Source: CALODL01 sp942492115 (GTDB lineage Bacteria > Planctomycetota > Phycisphaerae > UBA1845 > CAIVHJ01). From it: DNA of 64,000 bases. A model generated the notes under the pieces. It did no database searches and was not told the DNA's origin. It worked only from the letters and a program-made list of their open reading frames with translations. Position 1 is the stretch's first letter; each line of letters begins with the position of its first letter. This document shows positions 18,901 to 26,719 of this stretch, in pieces. A program made the position numbers and the translations under genes. Location: NCBI GenBank assembly GCA_942492115.1, contig CALODL010000010.1:186001-250000 (forward strand). The letters are read 5' to 3'.

Positions 18901-19904
18901 GGTGTGCACGTGGCCCTGAGCCGTGCCTCGATGACTTCAACTGCCTCGAGGACCGTGACACATGCCTGGGCTGCGCAGGGTTCGAGGATTGTGCAGACCT
19001 CGACGCCAATGGCGTACGCGATGATGGTTGTGTCTGGTGGGCCTGTACCGACGGTAACTGTCTGGGCACGTCCGTAACCTACGGAGACATCGGCGGAGAG
19101 TTCGGAGCATGCCCACCGGATGGCATCGCTGATGGCAACGATCGTTTCCATGCCCTGAACTGCTTCGCGAATGAAGATCCAGCGACACCGCCCCCCAACA
19201 CCTATCCCTGCGAAACAGCTGCACCCGTTGCACTCAATGTCGATGCGGGCGGGCCCTTCGGCAACTGCGCACCGGATGGCGTATGTGATGGCAACGACGC
19301 ATTTGCGGTCCTGGCGGCCTTCGCCGGTGAATCGACTTGCGCCTGTCCGGGTGGTCCTGGCCCGCAATTCGATCCCATCGTCGTCGATCAAGCAACGCTC
19401 GAGTTGACCCCAGCGCAAACCACCTTAGCGCCCGGCGAGACCATTGACGTCGCAGTGCACCTGACCACACCCCTGGGGGACCTGCGCGGATACCAACTGC
19501 ATGTCGGCGTGGCAGGCGGCGTGACCGGAACTCTCGAGTTGATCGACATCCACGTCCAGGATGTGGCCCCGACACCAACGAAGTCCCCCCACCGGAGCAA
19601 TACGGTTCGCAACCACGTTCGTCATGCACGCCCGCCAGGAGACCTGCTCGCCGACGGCTGGGCGGCATTCAATGTGACTACGCACCAAGTGGTCGTGGGC
19701 AATGACGCGCCGGGCTTGGCGGTAGCCCCTGGGTATCTGGCAACATTCACCTTCCGGGCTACGCAGCAGGCGCGGGGCACCTTTGAGGTCGCCATCCTGC
19801 ATCATGACGATGACCCAATGCATAGAACCTTTCTGTTCCCCTCACGGTTGGGCGACAAGATCACGATCCTGAGGGCAGCGCCGGCTGAAATTCGCGTGCG
19901 TTAA
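12969..19904 (+). CDS. giant multidomain secreted protein with beta-propeller, malectin-like domain and MopE-like repeats
   Basis: ATG at 12969 has an AAGGA site and starts a signal peptide ending near GSATQAG; the open frame further upstream lacks one. The 2,311-residue product has, in order, a six-bladed sugar-dehydrogenase-like propeller (about 25-480), a thrombospondin-3-like Ca-binding stretch (485-550, DEDGDGYTNADEIDNG), and a beta-rich region (550-780). A Cys-rich knot and another beta domain follow (790-1150), then a malectin-like domain (1240-1425), nine tandem 56-residue MopE-like metal-binding repeats (1461-1955), and a C-terminal dockerin/cohesin-like module (about 1980-2311). It is exported and probably cell-surface attached. 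Catalysis is not evident, because residues of the propeller active site cannot be checked by eye. The gene is divergent from the riboswitch operon. Confidence 0.9.
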   Translation: MSSACKRALLATVVALFLGSATQAGTTISFTKSTLSGESSTNLTSLQFGPDDRLYVAQQDGLIRIYTVQRNGPTDYQVSATETITAIQAIPNHDDDGQLNAGVNTRQVTGLLVAGTASNPVIYVGSSDPRIGGGGGSTNTNLDTNSGIISRLTWNGTTWDKLDLVRGLPRSEENHASNGMQLDNTNHILFVMQGGHTNMGAPSNNFVFTPEYSLSAALLAIDLAAIGETTYDLPTLDDEDQPGDPDPNDPFGGNNGKNQALLVPGGPVQVYSPGWRNAYDVVVTEAGRMYTVDNGPNSNWGDVPAGEGPAGTCTNSIGEPGATHVDRLHQITGQGYYGGHPNPTRANMANTFNPTNPQSPVTAGNPVECDYRTPGVDDGALALYPASTNGICEYTASNFSNAMQGDLLLASFDNKIYRAVLTPAGDGVILNEALLSSVGNHPLDVTAQGDFDIFPGTIWVAMHGGNNVVIYEPVDFSECTGADDTGVDEDGDGYTNADEIDNGTSPCSPGDVPPDADGDLVSDLNDPDDDDDGLPDTSDPFAIDADNGTTTALPVIYTWENDAPAAGGILNLGFTGLMTNGTDDYATLFDPTGKTAGGAAGVFTIDSVSEGDARDGLNNQAHAHQFGVDVDASSGVFTAHTRMVAPFNGITPEDHQSMGLFIGTGAQDNYVKLVLDAAGGVGGIELGIEQDDIYADGPSTTVTMPGPESVDLYLTIDAAAHTVQAAYAINQVGMPGSITLLGTPQSIPASWLGGPYGLAAGLISTSRGTARPFAASWDLIEVTPGAAGEVCFFDSDCDDTIACTLDECTSGQCINTPQDAECDDGLSCTNDTCDALLDCQNASTCSAGDFCSAVTDSCEPLSAEAFIIITPSGGIDASTYGNGTMQISNNSVNAVRISAVSLDLSSALFPDIVFDPVGLAGDVVAKCLSSNSGAAATGYLAPADPCVDPFFGPHDGGYDGANLAFSEFDPGETFTFSVDIDPTSIQGGSTSGAAGSVSGLEMTGAVVIVDFDNGETITSTLFRTPASTSGGENIFKAGSPPAPGIAILGIPGPPAIVANPNQIVRLSGTPGSTIRLFRVEGELELVAAPGFDLDPFEANTAVILEEFTTVLNGSGIADVPVILTSNTTAALNHFVAAVQDDDGSGRMSPASDVIVLELDGTGGCTADDQCADSNPCTNDACTAGSCDNTELPDGTTCDDGNPATINDQCTAGACQGVTDDADNDGIADAGDPCPADALNRCYGPVAVDQTLGTAVRINCSTGEVCSGDRIDCNGDTWYADFGFNVGSSAECNLSGGCPMGGLNEIFGIGCAGHSATEAILQCERWDASAAPELLYDFDVPDGNYLVNMLYANTYTGTDLPEERVFDIVIENVLIFDDFDAVIAANGSGIAVVRAAVIQVNDGDGLQIELLHETQNPAIKGIEVLAETTCTPLGPDDTTCDGIDDDCDDSIDEDYTPVLTNCGTGSCAATGSTACVDGAVVDDCTPGTPAPDDSTCDGVDDDCDDIVDEDYDSISTQCGVGACAATGTTACVDGAVVDDCTPGTPAPDDSTCDGVDDDCDDIVDEDYDSISTQCGVGACAATGSTACVDGAVVDDCTPGTPAPDDSTCDGVDDDCDDIVDEDYVSISTQCGVGACAATGTTACVDGAVVDDCAPGTPAPDDTTCDGVDDDCDDIVDEDYVSISTQCGVGACAATGTTACVDGAVVDDCAPGTPAPDDSTCDGVDDDCDDIVDEDYVSISTQCGVGACAATGSTTCVDGAVVDDCAPGTPAPDDSTCDGVDDDCDDIVDEDYDSIDTQCGVGACAATGSTACVDGAVVDDCAPGTPAPDDTTCDGVDDDCDDIIDEDYDPISTQCGVGACAATGSTACVDGAVVDDCTPGTPSPDDTTCDGVDDDCDDIVDEDYDSIETQCGVGACAATGSTACVDGAVVDDCLPGKPQTETCDGLDNDCNDTVDDEPAASAFCDDGLFCNGAESCFEGRCARGPEPCLDDFNCLEDRDTCLGCAGFEDCADLDANGVRDDGCVWWACTDGNCLGTSVTYGDIGGEFGACPPDGIADGNDRFHALNCFANEDPATPPPNTYPCETAAPVALNVDAGGPFGNCAPDGVCDGNDAFAVLAAFAGESTCACPGGPGPQFDPIVVDQATLELTPAQTTLAPGETIDVAVHLTTPLGDLRGYQLHVGVAGGVTGTLELIDIHVQDVAPTPTKSPHRSNTVRNHVRHARPPGDLLADGWAAFNVTTHQVVVGNDAPGLAVAPGYLATFTFRATQQARGTFEVAILHHDDDPMHRTFLFPSRLGDKITILRAAPAEIRVR
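17349..18840 (+). repeat. nine tandem 168-bp repeats encoding MopE-like modules
   Basis: Eight full units of exactly 168 bases (56 codons) begin at 17349, 17517 and so on, with a shorter ninth from 18693. Each encodes CGVGACAATG, a conserved VDGAVVDDC turn and the acidic CDGVDDDCDDIVDEDY core, which matches the putative metal-binding MopE motif. Adjacent units differ by only a few bases, so the array expanded recently. The cysteine pairs and Asp-rich loops suggest disulphide-locked Ca or Cu sites. Confidence 0.93.
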
Positions 19905-19920
19905 GGTATGGGCCAACCCA

Positions 19921-20613
19921 TCAGGCAGGTTGGATCAATTGCGGAATCTCGTTCAGCGAGTGAATGGTGTGATCGGGCGTGGACTGCCCGGCATCGAATG
20001 TCCGCTGATCGCGTGTAATCCAGGCAGCGGAAATCCCCAGCCGCCGAGCGCCGTCGATGTCGCCATGCAGTGAATCGCCGACGTGCAGGCAGCGCCCCGC
20101 CGCAACTCCCATGCGCTTCATGGCCACTTCGAAAATAGTACTGTCGGGCTTATAGCTGCGGGTGCCTTCCGAGGTCACAACGGCATCGACGCGCACACCA
20201 TGAACCTCGAGAGCTGCGTGGATCTCATCGTCGTCGGCATTCGACACGATGCACACGGGAACATCCACGCGTGCGAGCGACTCGAGGGCATCATCGTGTA
20301 ACGGCGGGTTCCGACAGTAGGCTTTCAATGAGTCAATGAACGGCGCGCAGTCGGCCTCGACGCCAACGCTCAGAGCGGCCGCCTCGAGCGCCTGCTTCTG
20401 CAACCAGTACAGCGTGTCGAACGATGCACCGTTGCTGGATTCCAATGCGGCAAACAGCGCGCCTCCCCACCGCTGGGCCAGTTCACGAACAGTCAAAGGC
20501 AGACCGAGTTCGGTGATGGCGGCCTGGCACGTACCATCGATCGCCGCGGCGTCGCCCGCAGCGAGCGTACCGTAGAAATCAATGAACAGGACATCGAAAG
20601 CACGTGTTGACAT
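19921..20613 (-). CDS. HAD-superfamily hydrolase
   Basis: The 230-residue protein is a subfamily IA haloacid-dehalogenase-type phosphatase. Motif I is FIDFYGTL (nucleophile Asp near residue 11; the second Asp of DxD is Tyr, as in some dehalogenase and phosphatase branches). Motif II is CIVSNADD, the conserved Lys lies in RSYKPD, and motif IV is LHVGDSLHGDIDGARR. The DSLHGD form is typical of enzymes acting on small phosphorylated metabolites. Substrate unknown. Monocistronic, convergent with the giant protein gene with only 16 bases between the stops. Confidence 0.88.
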   Translation of the reverse strand: MSTRAFDVLFIDFYGTLAAGDAAAIDGTCQAAITELGLPLTVRELAQRWGGALFAALESSNGASFDTLYWLQKQALEAAALSVGVEADCAPFIDSLKAYCRNPPLHDDALESLARVDVPVCIVSNADDDEIHAALEVHGVRVDAVVTSEGTRSYKPDSTIFEVAMKRMGVAAGRCLHVGDSLHGDIDGARRLGISAAWITRDQRTFDAGQSTPDHTIHSLNEIPQLIQPA

Positions 20614-20790
20614 GAAACCAGCTTAGGGTGAATTGCCCAGAACTGCGAGCCGACAAGGCACTCCACAGAGGATCGCCGCCAGCTCATCCGTCAACCCCAA
20701 GGCGCAGAACATCAAGCGTACCCGGCTTTACAGCGGGTCAGTGATTGAATACGATTTCGCCCGCTTCGACCCTTCTATAAGGTAGCGTGA

Positions 20791-21033
20791 ATGATACTGG
20801 CAGCGGTTCCTGAGTACTGGTGGCCCTTCATCTATCAGTATGGTGTTGGCGCCATCATTTTCTTTGTTGGTTTGATAGTCATCCTGCGCCAAGGCAGTTG
20901 TGTGCTCTCTCGGGAACGCGATCGCTTCTGGTTCATTGTCCTGCTTGCCGGCTTCGTGCTCTACGTCGGGGTTCACTTCCTGTGGTATCAGGTTGCAATT
21001 CACTTGTTGCCAGCTGAAGGAGTCGTGTCATGA
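20791..21033 (+). CDS. small membrane partner of sodium:solute symporter
   Basis: An 80-residue protein with two membrane spans (YGVGAIIFFVGLIVIL and WFIVLLAGFVLYVGVHFLW) starts at 20791 after an AAGGTAG site. Its stop overlaps the symporter start as ATGA, so the two are translationally coupled. Small accessory subunits encoded in front of SSS-family transporters are known (for example DUF4212), but this one is not clearly that family. It probably stabilises or regulates the transporter. Confidence 0.7.
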   Translation: MILAAVPEYWWPFIYQYGVGAIIFFVGLIVILRQGSCVLSRERDRFWFIVLLAGFVLYVGVHFLWYQVAIHLLPAEGVVS

Positions 21034-22997
21034 TCGGCCTGCTGGCGCAGAGTAGCGGGGCCGGCCACGACGCCATTGCCACCCCTATCGACTTCGTGGT
21101 CATTGCAGCCTACCTGCTGTTGATCCTGGGTTTTGGCAGCTACTTCGGCCGCTTTGGAAAGAGCACGAAGGACTTCTTCTTCAGCGGGCACCGTTTCAGC
21201 TGGTGGCTCATAGCCATGAGCATGGCCGCTACGGGCGTGGGCTCTCACAGTTTCATGAAGTATGCCGAAAAGGGCTATGAGTTTGGGCTTTCCAGCGGGA
21301 TGTCCTACACGAATGACTGGTTCTTTATCCCGCTCTTCATGTTTGGCTGGCTGCCCATTATCTATTTCTCGCGGGTGAAATCCGTCCCGGAGTACTTCGA
21401 AAGACGATTCAATACACCTTGCCGCCTCGTAGCCGTAATTATCTTGTTCATGTATATGATCGGGTACATCGGCTACAACCTCTACACGCTGGGAACGGCT
21501 GCGCATCAGGTCCTTGGCGTCGAGATCTACAATGCGATCATCGTAATCTCGATCATTTCCGGCATCTACATCACGGCAGGTGGCCAGACTGCTGTGATCT
21601 TTACGGACTTGCTCCAGGGATTCATGCTGCTGGCTGCGGGGGTGATCCTGTTCCTGCTCGGCCTCGACTACATCGGAATGGACGGCGGAATCGTCGAAGG
21701 AATTCGAAATCTCTGGGCATCCCTCGGACTCCAGGAGCGTCTGCCCTTTGCGAAATTCAACACGCCACCTGAATTCAACCACGTCAGCGTCTTCTGGCAG
21801 GACGGAGTCGCCGGGAGCATCATGTTCCTGTTCATCAGCCAGGGCCTGATGATGCGCTTCCTCGCTGCCAAGAGCATGAACGAAGGGCGAAAGTGCATTG
21901 CGTTCAACGTGCTGCTGATGCTACCGGTCTCGATGATCGTGGTCGGCAACGCCGGCTGGGTCTGTAGCGCAGCGGTGAAACTGGGTCTTATCGACAAACC
22001 AGAACTCGCTCGTGATGCGTTCGTCAGCATTGCCAGTGTCGTGTGCCATCCTGGCGTCTTCGGCTTCGTACTCGCTGCGTTGTCGGCTGCTCTCATGTCA
22101 ACCATCGACACGTTGACGAACGCGACCGCCGCTCTCTTCATGTACGACGTTTATCAGCCGTACATCGCACGGAACAAGAGCGATAAGCACTACCTGCGAA
22201 CGGCGCGCATTGTCACCGCATGCACGGCGCTGGTGGGTATGGGCCTTGGCCTCTATTTCATGACCGCTGGAACGGACATGTATAAGCTGCATGGCAAGTT
22301 CCAGTCATTTGTCACGCCGCCCATCGTGGTGACCGTGTTCCTGGGAGTCTTCTGGAAGAGGTTCACACCTGCTGCAGCGCTGGCATCGATGGTCTTCGGA
22401 ACGCTCGCGATTTGGTTATCCAAGCCCTTCCCGGCATTGGTCGCACCTTTTGCCACGTGGCTCCACGGCATTCAGCCAGACAGCAACGGACAGTTCAACT
22501 ACATGACGGCACTGTACGGGCTGGTCGTGGCTGCAGTAACAGGAATTGCGGTGAGTTTCTGGACCAAGCCGAAGCCGGCCGACCAGATCGTCGGCTTGAC
22601 GTGCAGTTCGATCGATGAGGCGCGTAAATTCTTCAAGGGCTCGGAGCCCAGTTTCGAGAGGGGCAAGAAAGCCAAAGCCCGCCTGGAAATCAGCGCGGAC
22701 GGCACCTGTGGGCCCATGGACGACCCTGTCACCTTCGAAGGCGCTCCTGCTCAGATGCCGGCGGCCACTTACGCCGTAGTCCGACTCCACGCCGACGAGA
22801 TGCACAGACTTCGAGCCAACGAAGGCGATCTCATCTATATTGCAGATGGGCGGTGGTGGCTCGGTGGACTGCGTTCCATACACGCGCGTGTCGGTGCAGC
22901 GCACAATGCTCCCGCAACCGTTTGGATCGCCCCCGAAGCGTTCGATCACGGCAGCTTTCTCGAAGGCAAGCCGGTGGTTATCGAGAAGCTGCTCTAG
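21030..22997 (+). CDS. sodium:solute symporter (SSS family) with C-terminal cytoplasmic extension
   Basis: The 655-residue protein has about 13-14 membrane spans and SSS signatures such as KDFFFSGHRFSWW near residue 48, AMSMAATGVGSHSFM, and ALSAALMSTIDTLTNATAALF, which is typical of TM8 with the Na+ site serines. SSS proteins couple Na+ entry to uptake of sugars, amino acids, or organic acids; the substrate cannot be read from sequence. After the last span near residue 520 comes an unusual soluble tail of about 130 residues ending GKPVVIEKLL, absent from compact family members. Coupled to the small membrane protein upstream. Confidence 0.9.
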   Translation: MIGLLAQSSGAGHDAIATPIDFVVIAAYLLLILGFGSYFGRFGKSTKDFFFSGHRFSWWLIAMSMAATGVGSHSFMKYAEKGYEFGLSSGMSYTNDWFFIPLFMFGWLPIIYFSRVKSVPEYFERRFNTPCRLVAVIILFMYMIGYIGYNLYTLGTAAHQVLGVEIYNAIIVISIISGIYITAGGQTAVIFTDLLQGFMLLAAGVILFLLGLDYIGMDGGIVEGIRNLWASLGLQERLPFAKFNTPPEFNHVSVFWQDGVAGSIMFLFISQGLMMRFLAAKSMNEGRKCIAFNVLLMLPVSMIVVGNAGWVCSAAVKLGLIDKPELARDAFVSIASVVCHPGVFGFVLAALSAALMSTIDTLTNATAALFMYDVYQPYIARNKSDKHYLRTARIVTACTALVGMGLGLYFMTAGTDMYKLHGKFQSFVTPPIVVTVFLGVFWKRFTPAAALASMVFGTLAIWLSKPFPALVAPFATWLHGIQPDSNGQFNYMTALYGLVVAAVTGIAVSFWTKPKPADQIVGLTCSSIDEARKFFKGSEPSFERGKKAKARLEISADGTCGPMDDPVTFEGAPAQMPAATYAVVRLHADEMHRLRANEGDLIYIADGRWWLGGLRSIHARVGAAHNAPATVWIAPEAFDHGSFLEGKPVVIEKLL

Positions 22998-23012
22998 CTA
23001 TCGTTCGTTTTT

Positions 23013-25607
23013 CTAATCATCCGATTCTGCGGCGCGCAGCTCCTCGTAGCGGTTGATGCGCGATTCTGCGTCGTGCACCAACGCATGGTCTGCGCCAAAT
23101 GCTTCGATCAGCACAGTGTGACTGGAATGCAGCAGCTCTCTGGCTTCGTCGAGATGACCTGATTCAGCCAGGCACGCCCCGCGCTTGCTTCGCAGCCGAG
23201 CATGATCCCACATAATGTCCGGATAGGCTTGTGTCGCAATCGTCAGACTCTCAACAATTAACGCACACGCTCGCGTGTGGTCCCCTAGCGCCGCGGCATG
23301 ATCCGCGAGTGTCTCCAAGCCCATGGCCAATTGCGCTCCCGACGGGATGCCGTATTTCTCGTGCGCCAATCGCAAACGATCGATCAGCAGGACCGCCTGG
23401 TCATCGTGTCCCTCGGACAGCAGTAAGCCGGCAGCGCGGTGCAACGCAGCCATCATACGCTGGCGCCCGCCTGCCGAGAGTACCGGGATGGTCCGGAGCA
23501 TGTCATCGTGGGGAATCGCCGGCCGGAGATCTCGTGACGCGGTGACCAGGCTCACCCGCAAGCCGGCCAGCGCCGCGGCAGCGTCGGGCTCCTGACGCAG
23601 TTGCTGCTCGCACTGGACCACCGCAGCGTCATTGTACGCCCGGCGCGCTGCCGAGTAGTCCTGGAGCGCCTGATGAGCGGCACAGCGCTGCCACATCAAC
23701 GGGAGGGCCGCATTGTCGCCGTACACGCGTCTGACGAGTGGAATGACCTCGTCGTGGGCAGCGAGCGCCTCGGCGTAGCGTTCGATTTTCATCAACTGCG
23801 CAGCGTAGCCGTACAGGCACTCGGCATAGAACGGGTCGTCCATGTCGCCCAGTTGTCGAAAGATATCTGCGGCGTCGCTGTACGATTCGAGGGCTTCCGC
23901 GATGCGGTTCTGGCGCACGCGCATCCAACCGATGTTGTGCAAACATGCGGCTACGTCACGATGTGCCGGGCCGTGGACGCGCCGTGACATGGCCAAGGCC
24001 GCGGTCAAGTGCTTTTCGGCCTCGTCCCAGGCCGGTTCGTCGGCAGCCTGATGCAACGCGTAACCCAGGCGCATGAGACTGACCGCGACCAGCGCGTGTT
24101 CATCGCCATACAGCCGGCGGCGCATGGCCAGACCAGAACGCTGCAGACTGACGGCTTCGGGGGCGCGGCGGCTGGTGTGGACCGCCCCCAGAGCGGTCAG
24201 GGTCTTTGCGACGTCCTCGTGGTCTCCAGTGTGCACCTCCTGAAACAACTGCAATGCGCGGTTGAGATATGGCAGCCCATCCTGCGAACGCCACAGTGCA
24301 CGGTACGTCTCCCCGATTCGATAGAACACCTCGGCCGCGACTTCGGGTTCATTTCCCAGTTCAGCCTCGGCCCGGGCGCTGGCTTCACTCAGAACCTCGA
24401 GCAGCTTCATGTCCGCCCCGCCGCGTGATGGCCGGGCCGCGGACAACACGTCACCCAGAAAGTCACCGATGTGCTCGGCGACGACACGGGCTGCACGCTC
24501 CTCGTCATGGGCCTTGCGGGCTTCGAGAGCCAACCATGCGGCCAACGCGGAACCGGCCAGGATCGTCACCAGCAACATGGCCGTCAGAGTCACTGCCAAC
24601 CGGTTGCGCTTGAGGAGTTTGCCCAACCGGTACAAACGACTGGGCGGATGGGCCCGCACGGGGTCACCCGCCAGATAACGCTGCACGTCGTCAATCAGCG
24701 CCTCGACCGACTGGTAGCGATGTTGCGGTTCCTTGGCCAATGATTTGAGGACGATGGCGTCCAGATCGCGGGCGATGTGTGGGTCGACGCTGGAGGGGCG
24801 ACGGGGTTCGATTTCCCGCACCACGCGCGCGACCTCGACCAGAGAGCCGCGTGCCTCATACGGCAGCTGGCCGGTGAGCATCTCGAACAGCACGACACCG
24901 AGGGCATAGACGTCGACACGGGTGTCGACTGCAGTATCGGGATCTTCGAGCTGCTCAGGAGCGGCGTATGCCGGTGTTCCGATGAACTGCAGCGTCGCGG
25001 TGATGCGCGGCTCGTCGGCAGCGCTATCGAGTTGGCGAGCCAATCCAAAATCGAGTACGTGGGGTGCGTCGTTGGCGTCGACCAGGATATTGGAAGGCTT
25101 GAGGTCCCGGTGGATCACGCCACGCTGGTGGGCGTGTTGTACTGCGGCGCACACCTGCGCAAATGTTTCCAGTATCTCCGCGTAGGGACGCCGCCCGCTG
25201 CGGGCCCACACGCTGATGGGCTGCCCGTCGATCCAATGCATCGCCAGCAACGGCTGGCCGTCCACCAGCTCCAGAGCATGAACGCTCACTATGCCAGGAT
25301 GAGACAGCGCCGACACTGCACGCATTTCCCTTTCGAACCTTTGACGTGTATGGGCCTCGGCATAACAGCCACCCACGAGGCGTTTCAGTGCGAGGTTGGA
25401 GTCGACGCCTGCCTGCCGTGCGCGATACACCACACCCTGGCCGCCACGGCCGATCTCTTCGATGATGTCGTAGCGTCCAATGGTGCCGAGACATTCGTGA
25501 TCCTCGGCGCGACGGAAGCATGCCAACCAGTCATCCTCCGAATCGAATCCGAAGGTCTGCAGATCAGTCATGACCGCATCGTTGGGTTGAGTGGCGGGAT
25601 CATTCAT
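23013..25607 (-). CDS. Ser/Thr protein kinase with TPR repeats
   Basis: ATG at 25607 overlaps the upstream sigma-factor stop by 8 bases. The 864-residue product has a Hanks-type kinase domain at about 43-305: glycine loop GRGGQGVVYRA, the VAIK-like LALKRL, catalytic HRDLKPSNILVD, DFGLAR, and the activation-loop TPAYAAPEQ. A membrane span follows near 340-362 (LTAMLLVTILAGSALAAWLAL), and then about 480 residues of tetratricopeptide-like helices. All catalytic residues are present, so it should be active. The planctomycete ECF-plus-kinase pairing suggests that the kinase senses through its TPR part and controls, or is controlled by, the adjacent sigma factor. Confidence 0.93.
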   Translation of the reverse strand: MNDPATQPNDAVMTDLQTFGFDSEDDWLACFRRAEDHECLGTIGRYDIIEEIGRGGQGVVYRARQAGVDSNLALKRLVGGCYAEAHTRQRFEREMRAVSALSHPGIVSVHALELVDGQPLLAMHWIDGQPISVWARSGRRPYAEILETFAQVCAAVQHAHQRGVIHRDLKPSNILVDANDAPHVLDFGLARQLDSAADEPRITATLQFIGTPAYAAPEQLEDPDTAVDTRVDVYALGVVLFEMLTGQLPYEARGSLVEVARVVREIEPRRPSSVDPHIARDLDAIVLKSLAKEPQHRYQSVEALIDDVQRYLAGDPVRAHPPSRLYRLGKLLKRNRLAVTLTAMLLVTILAGSALAAWLALEARKAHDEERAARVVAEHIGDFLGDVLSAARPSRGGADMKLLEVLSEASARAEAELGNEPEVAAEVFYRIGETYRALWRSQDGLPYLNRALQLFQEVHTGDHEDVAKTLTALGAVHTSRRAPEAVSLQRSGLAMRRRLYGDEHALVAVSLMRLGYALHQAADEPAWDEAEKHLTAALAMSRRVHGPAHRDVAACLHNIGWMRVRQNRIAEALESYSDAADIFRQLGDMDDPFYAECLYGYAAQLMKIERYAEALAAHDEVIPLVRRVYGDNAALPLMWQRCAAHQALQDYSAARRAYNDAAVVQCEQQLRQEPDAAAALAGLRVSLVTASRDLRPAIPHDDMLRTIPVLSAGGRQRMMAALHRAAGLLLSEGHDDQAVLLIDRLRLAHEKYGIPSGAQLAMGLETLADHAAALGDHTRACALIVESLTIATQAYPDIMWDHARLRSKRGACLAESGHLDEARELLHSSHTVLIEAFGADHALVHDAESRINRYEELRAAESDD

Positions 25608-26205
25608 CGCTGCACTCTTCACGAAGCTGCGCAGCGACCATCGCGCGCAATCGTTCTTTGACACGTTTCTTGGACTGACGTACGGCCTCCGGCGTCATGC
25701 CGAGTTCAGCGGCGACTTCGGCCGGTGTGCGTCCGGCCAGCAGACGCTCGAACACCGCCAGCGTGTTGGGTTCGATGGACTGTCGCAGGGCAACCAGCGC
25801 ACGACGACAATGATGTTCGATCCATTCCTGTTCCCAGCGGGCATCCGGTCCTTCGGCATCTTCCACCAGGCCTTCGATGATATCTTTATCTAGCAGGCTT
25901 TCGCCGCCGGCGTGACGCGTGCGCTGGCGAGAAATAGCCGAACGGACCACTTTGCCCAGATAATTGCGAAACTTGCCATGCTGCGGACGATACTGAAAGC
26001 CTGGCATGGACCGGGCCAGGCTCATCAACACGAGCTGGCGTACGTCCTCGGCATCGGTCAACTGCAGCCCGACCCGCCGCGCGTACCCCACGATCAGGCC
26101 GCCGTAGGCCGCCTCGAACTCGCGCCAGGCGTCGAGGTCAGCAGTGTCGCGCAAACGCGACAGCAGTGTGGCTCGGGTATGATCGGGCTTCATGACTGTC
26201 GCCAT
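25600..26205 (-). CDS. ECF-type RNA polymerase sigma factor
   Basis: A 201-residue sigma-70 family protein with region 2 (AWREFEAAYGGLIVGYARRVGL, DAEDVRQLVLMSLARSMPGF) and region 4 helix-turn-helix (AAELGMTPEAVRQSKKRVKERL). The region-2 variant and the coupling to a Ser/Thr kinase gene match planctomycete ECF groups in which phosphorylation replaces an anti-sigma factor. The start is uncertain: ATG codons at 26205 and 26193 are both plausible, and an upstream in-frame ATG at 26238 exists. Confidence 0.88.
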   Translation of the reverse strand: MATVMKPDHTRATLLSRLRDTADLDAWREFEAAYGGLIVGYARRVGLQLTDAEDVRQLVLMSLARSMPGFQYRPQHGKFRNYLGKVVRSAISRQRTRHAGGESLLDKDIIEGLVEDAEGPDARWEQEWIEHHCRRALVALRQSIEPNTLAVFERLLAGRTPAEVAAELGMTPEAVRQSKKRVKERLRAMVAAQLREECSDE

Positions 26206-26408
26206 TCTTTCATATCCGCCACGATCAACGCAACGCATAAACTCTGCCGATGCTTACCCTTACCCTGGCGTGCCCGCGGCACCACCCGGCTCGGCAGGAA
26301 TGTGTCCCCGCAGTGTTCGCAGAACTACGGCACTACAGGTCGGAATTCGATAGACTGATCTTGACCCCCGCGCCCCATCGAATGTGCCGATCGGCGAAGA
26401 ATGCTTCT

Positions 26409-26580
26409 CCAGCAGAATCCGTGGAAGGTGAAATGCTCCTCTTCTTGGCGTCTCTGGAGCTCCGGGGCTCATCGGGAGTCGTGTACGCCGTGAACCTGAC
26501 TGTCAGAAAGGCATGTGGAGCGTCTCCATCCTCGAATGCGTGGCAAGTGACGATCTATCACGCACTTGGAAACCTGCCGC
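26409..26580 (+). repeat. degenerate copy of the 289-bp MITE-like repeat
   Basis: This stretch starts CCAGCAGAATCCGTGG and ends in a segment (CGATCTATCACGCACTTGG) that both match the intact copies at 28808 and 30838. Between them only the flank around GGAGCTCCGGGGCTCATCGGG is kept; the GC-rich core of roughly 110 bases is missing. It lies in the 500-base divergent gap upstream of the secreted-protein gene, which otherwise holds nothing I can assign. Confidence 0.65.
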
Positions 26581-26719
26581 CAACCACAACTCGACAACAA
26601 ATGGGGCTGAAGAACCAAAAATAAATCATTGCATGTCACGCTGGCCTCGCGGGCGGTCTAATGACCTGTACGGGCGAACCCGTCCGCAGGCACGAACAAC
26701 ACCGGAAGGAGCAACTGAC

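Noticed and set aside
17173..19077. A 634-codon plus-strand frame within the giant gene, and the idea of a CRISPR array there
   Set aside because: The repeats are 168 bases with no spacers and are explained by the MopE-like protein modules; the Thr/Ser/Pro-rich frame is a shift shadow.
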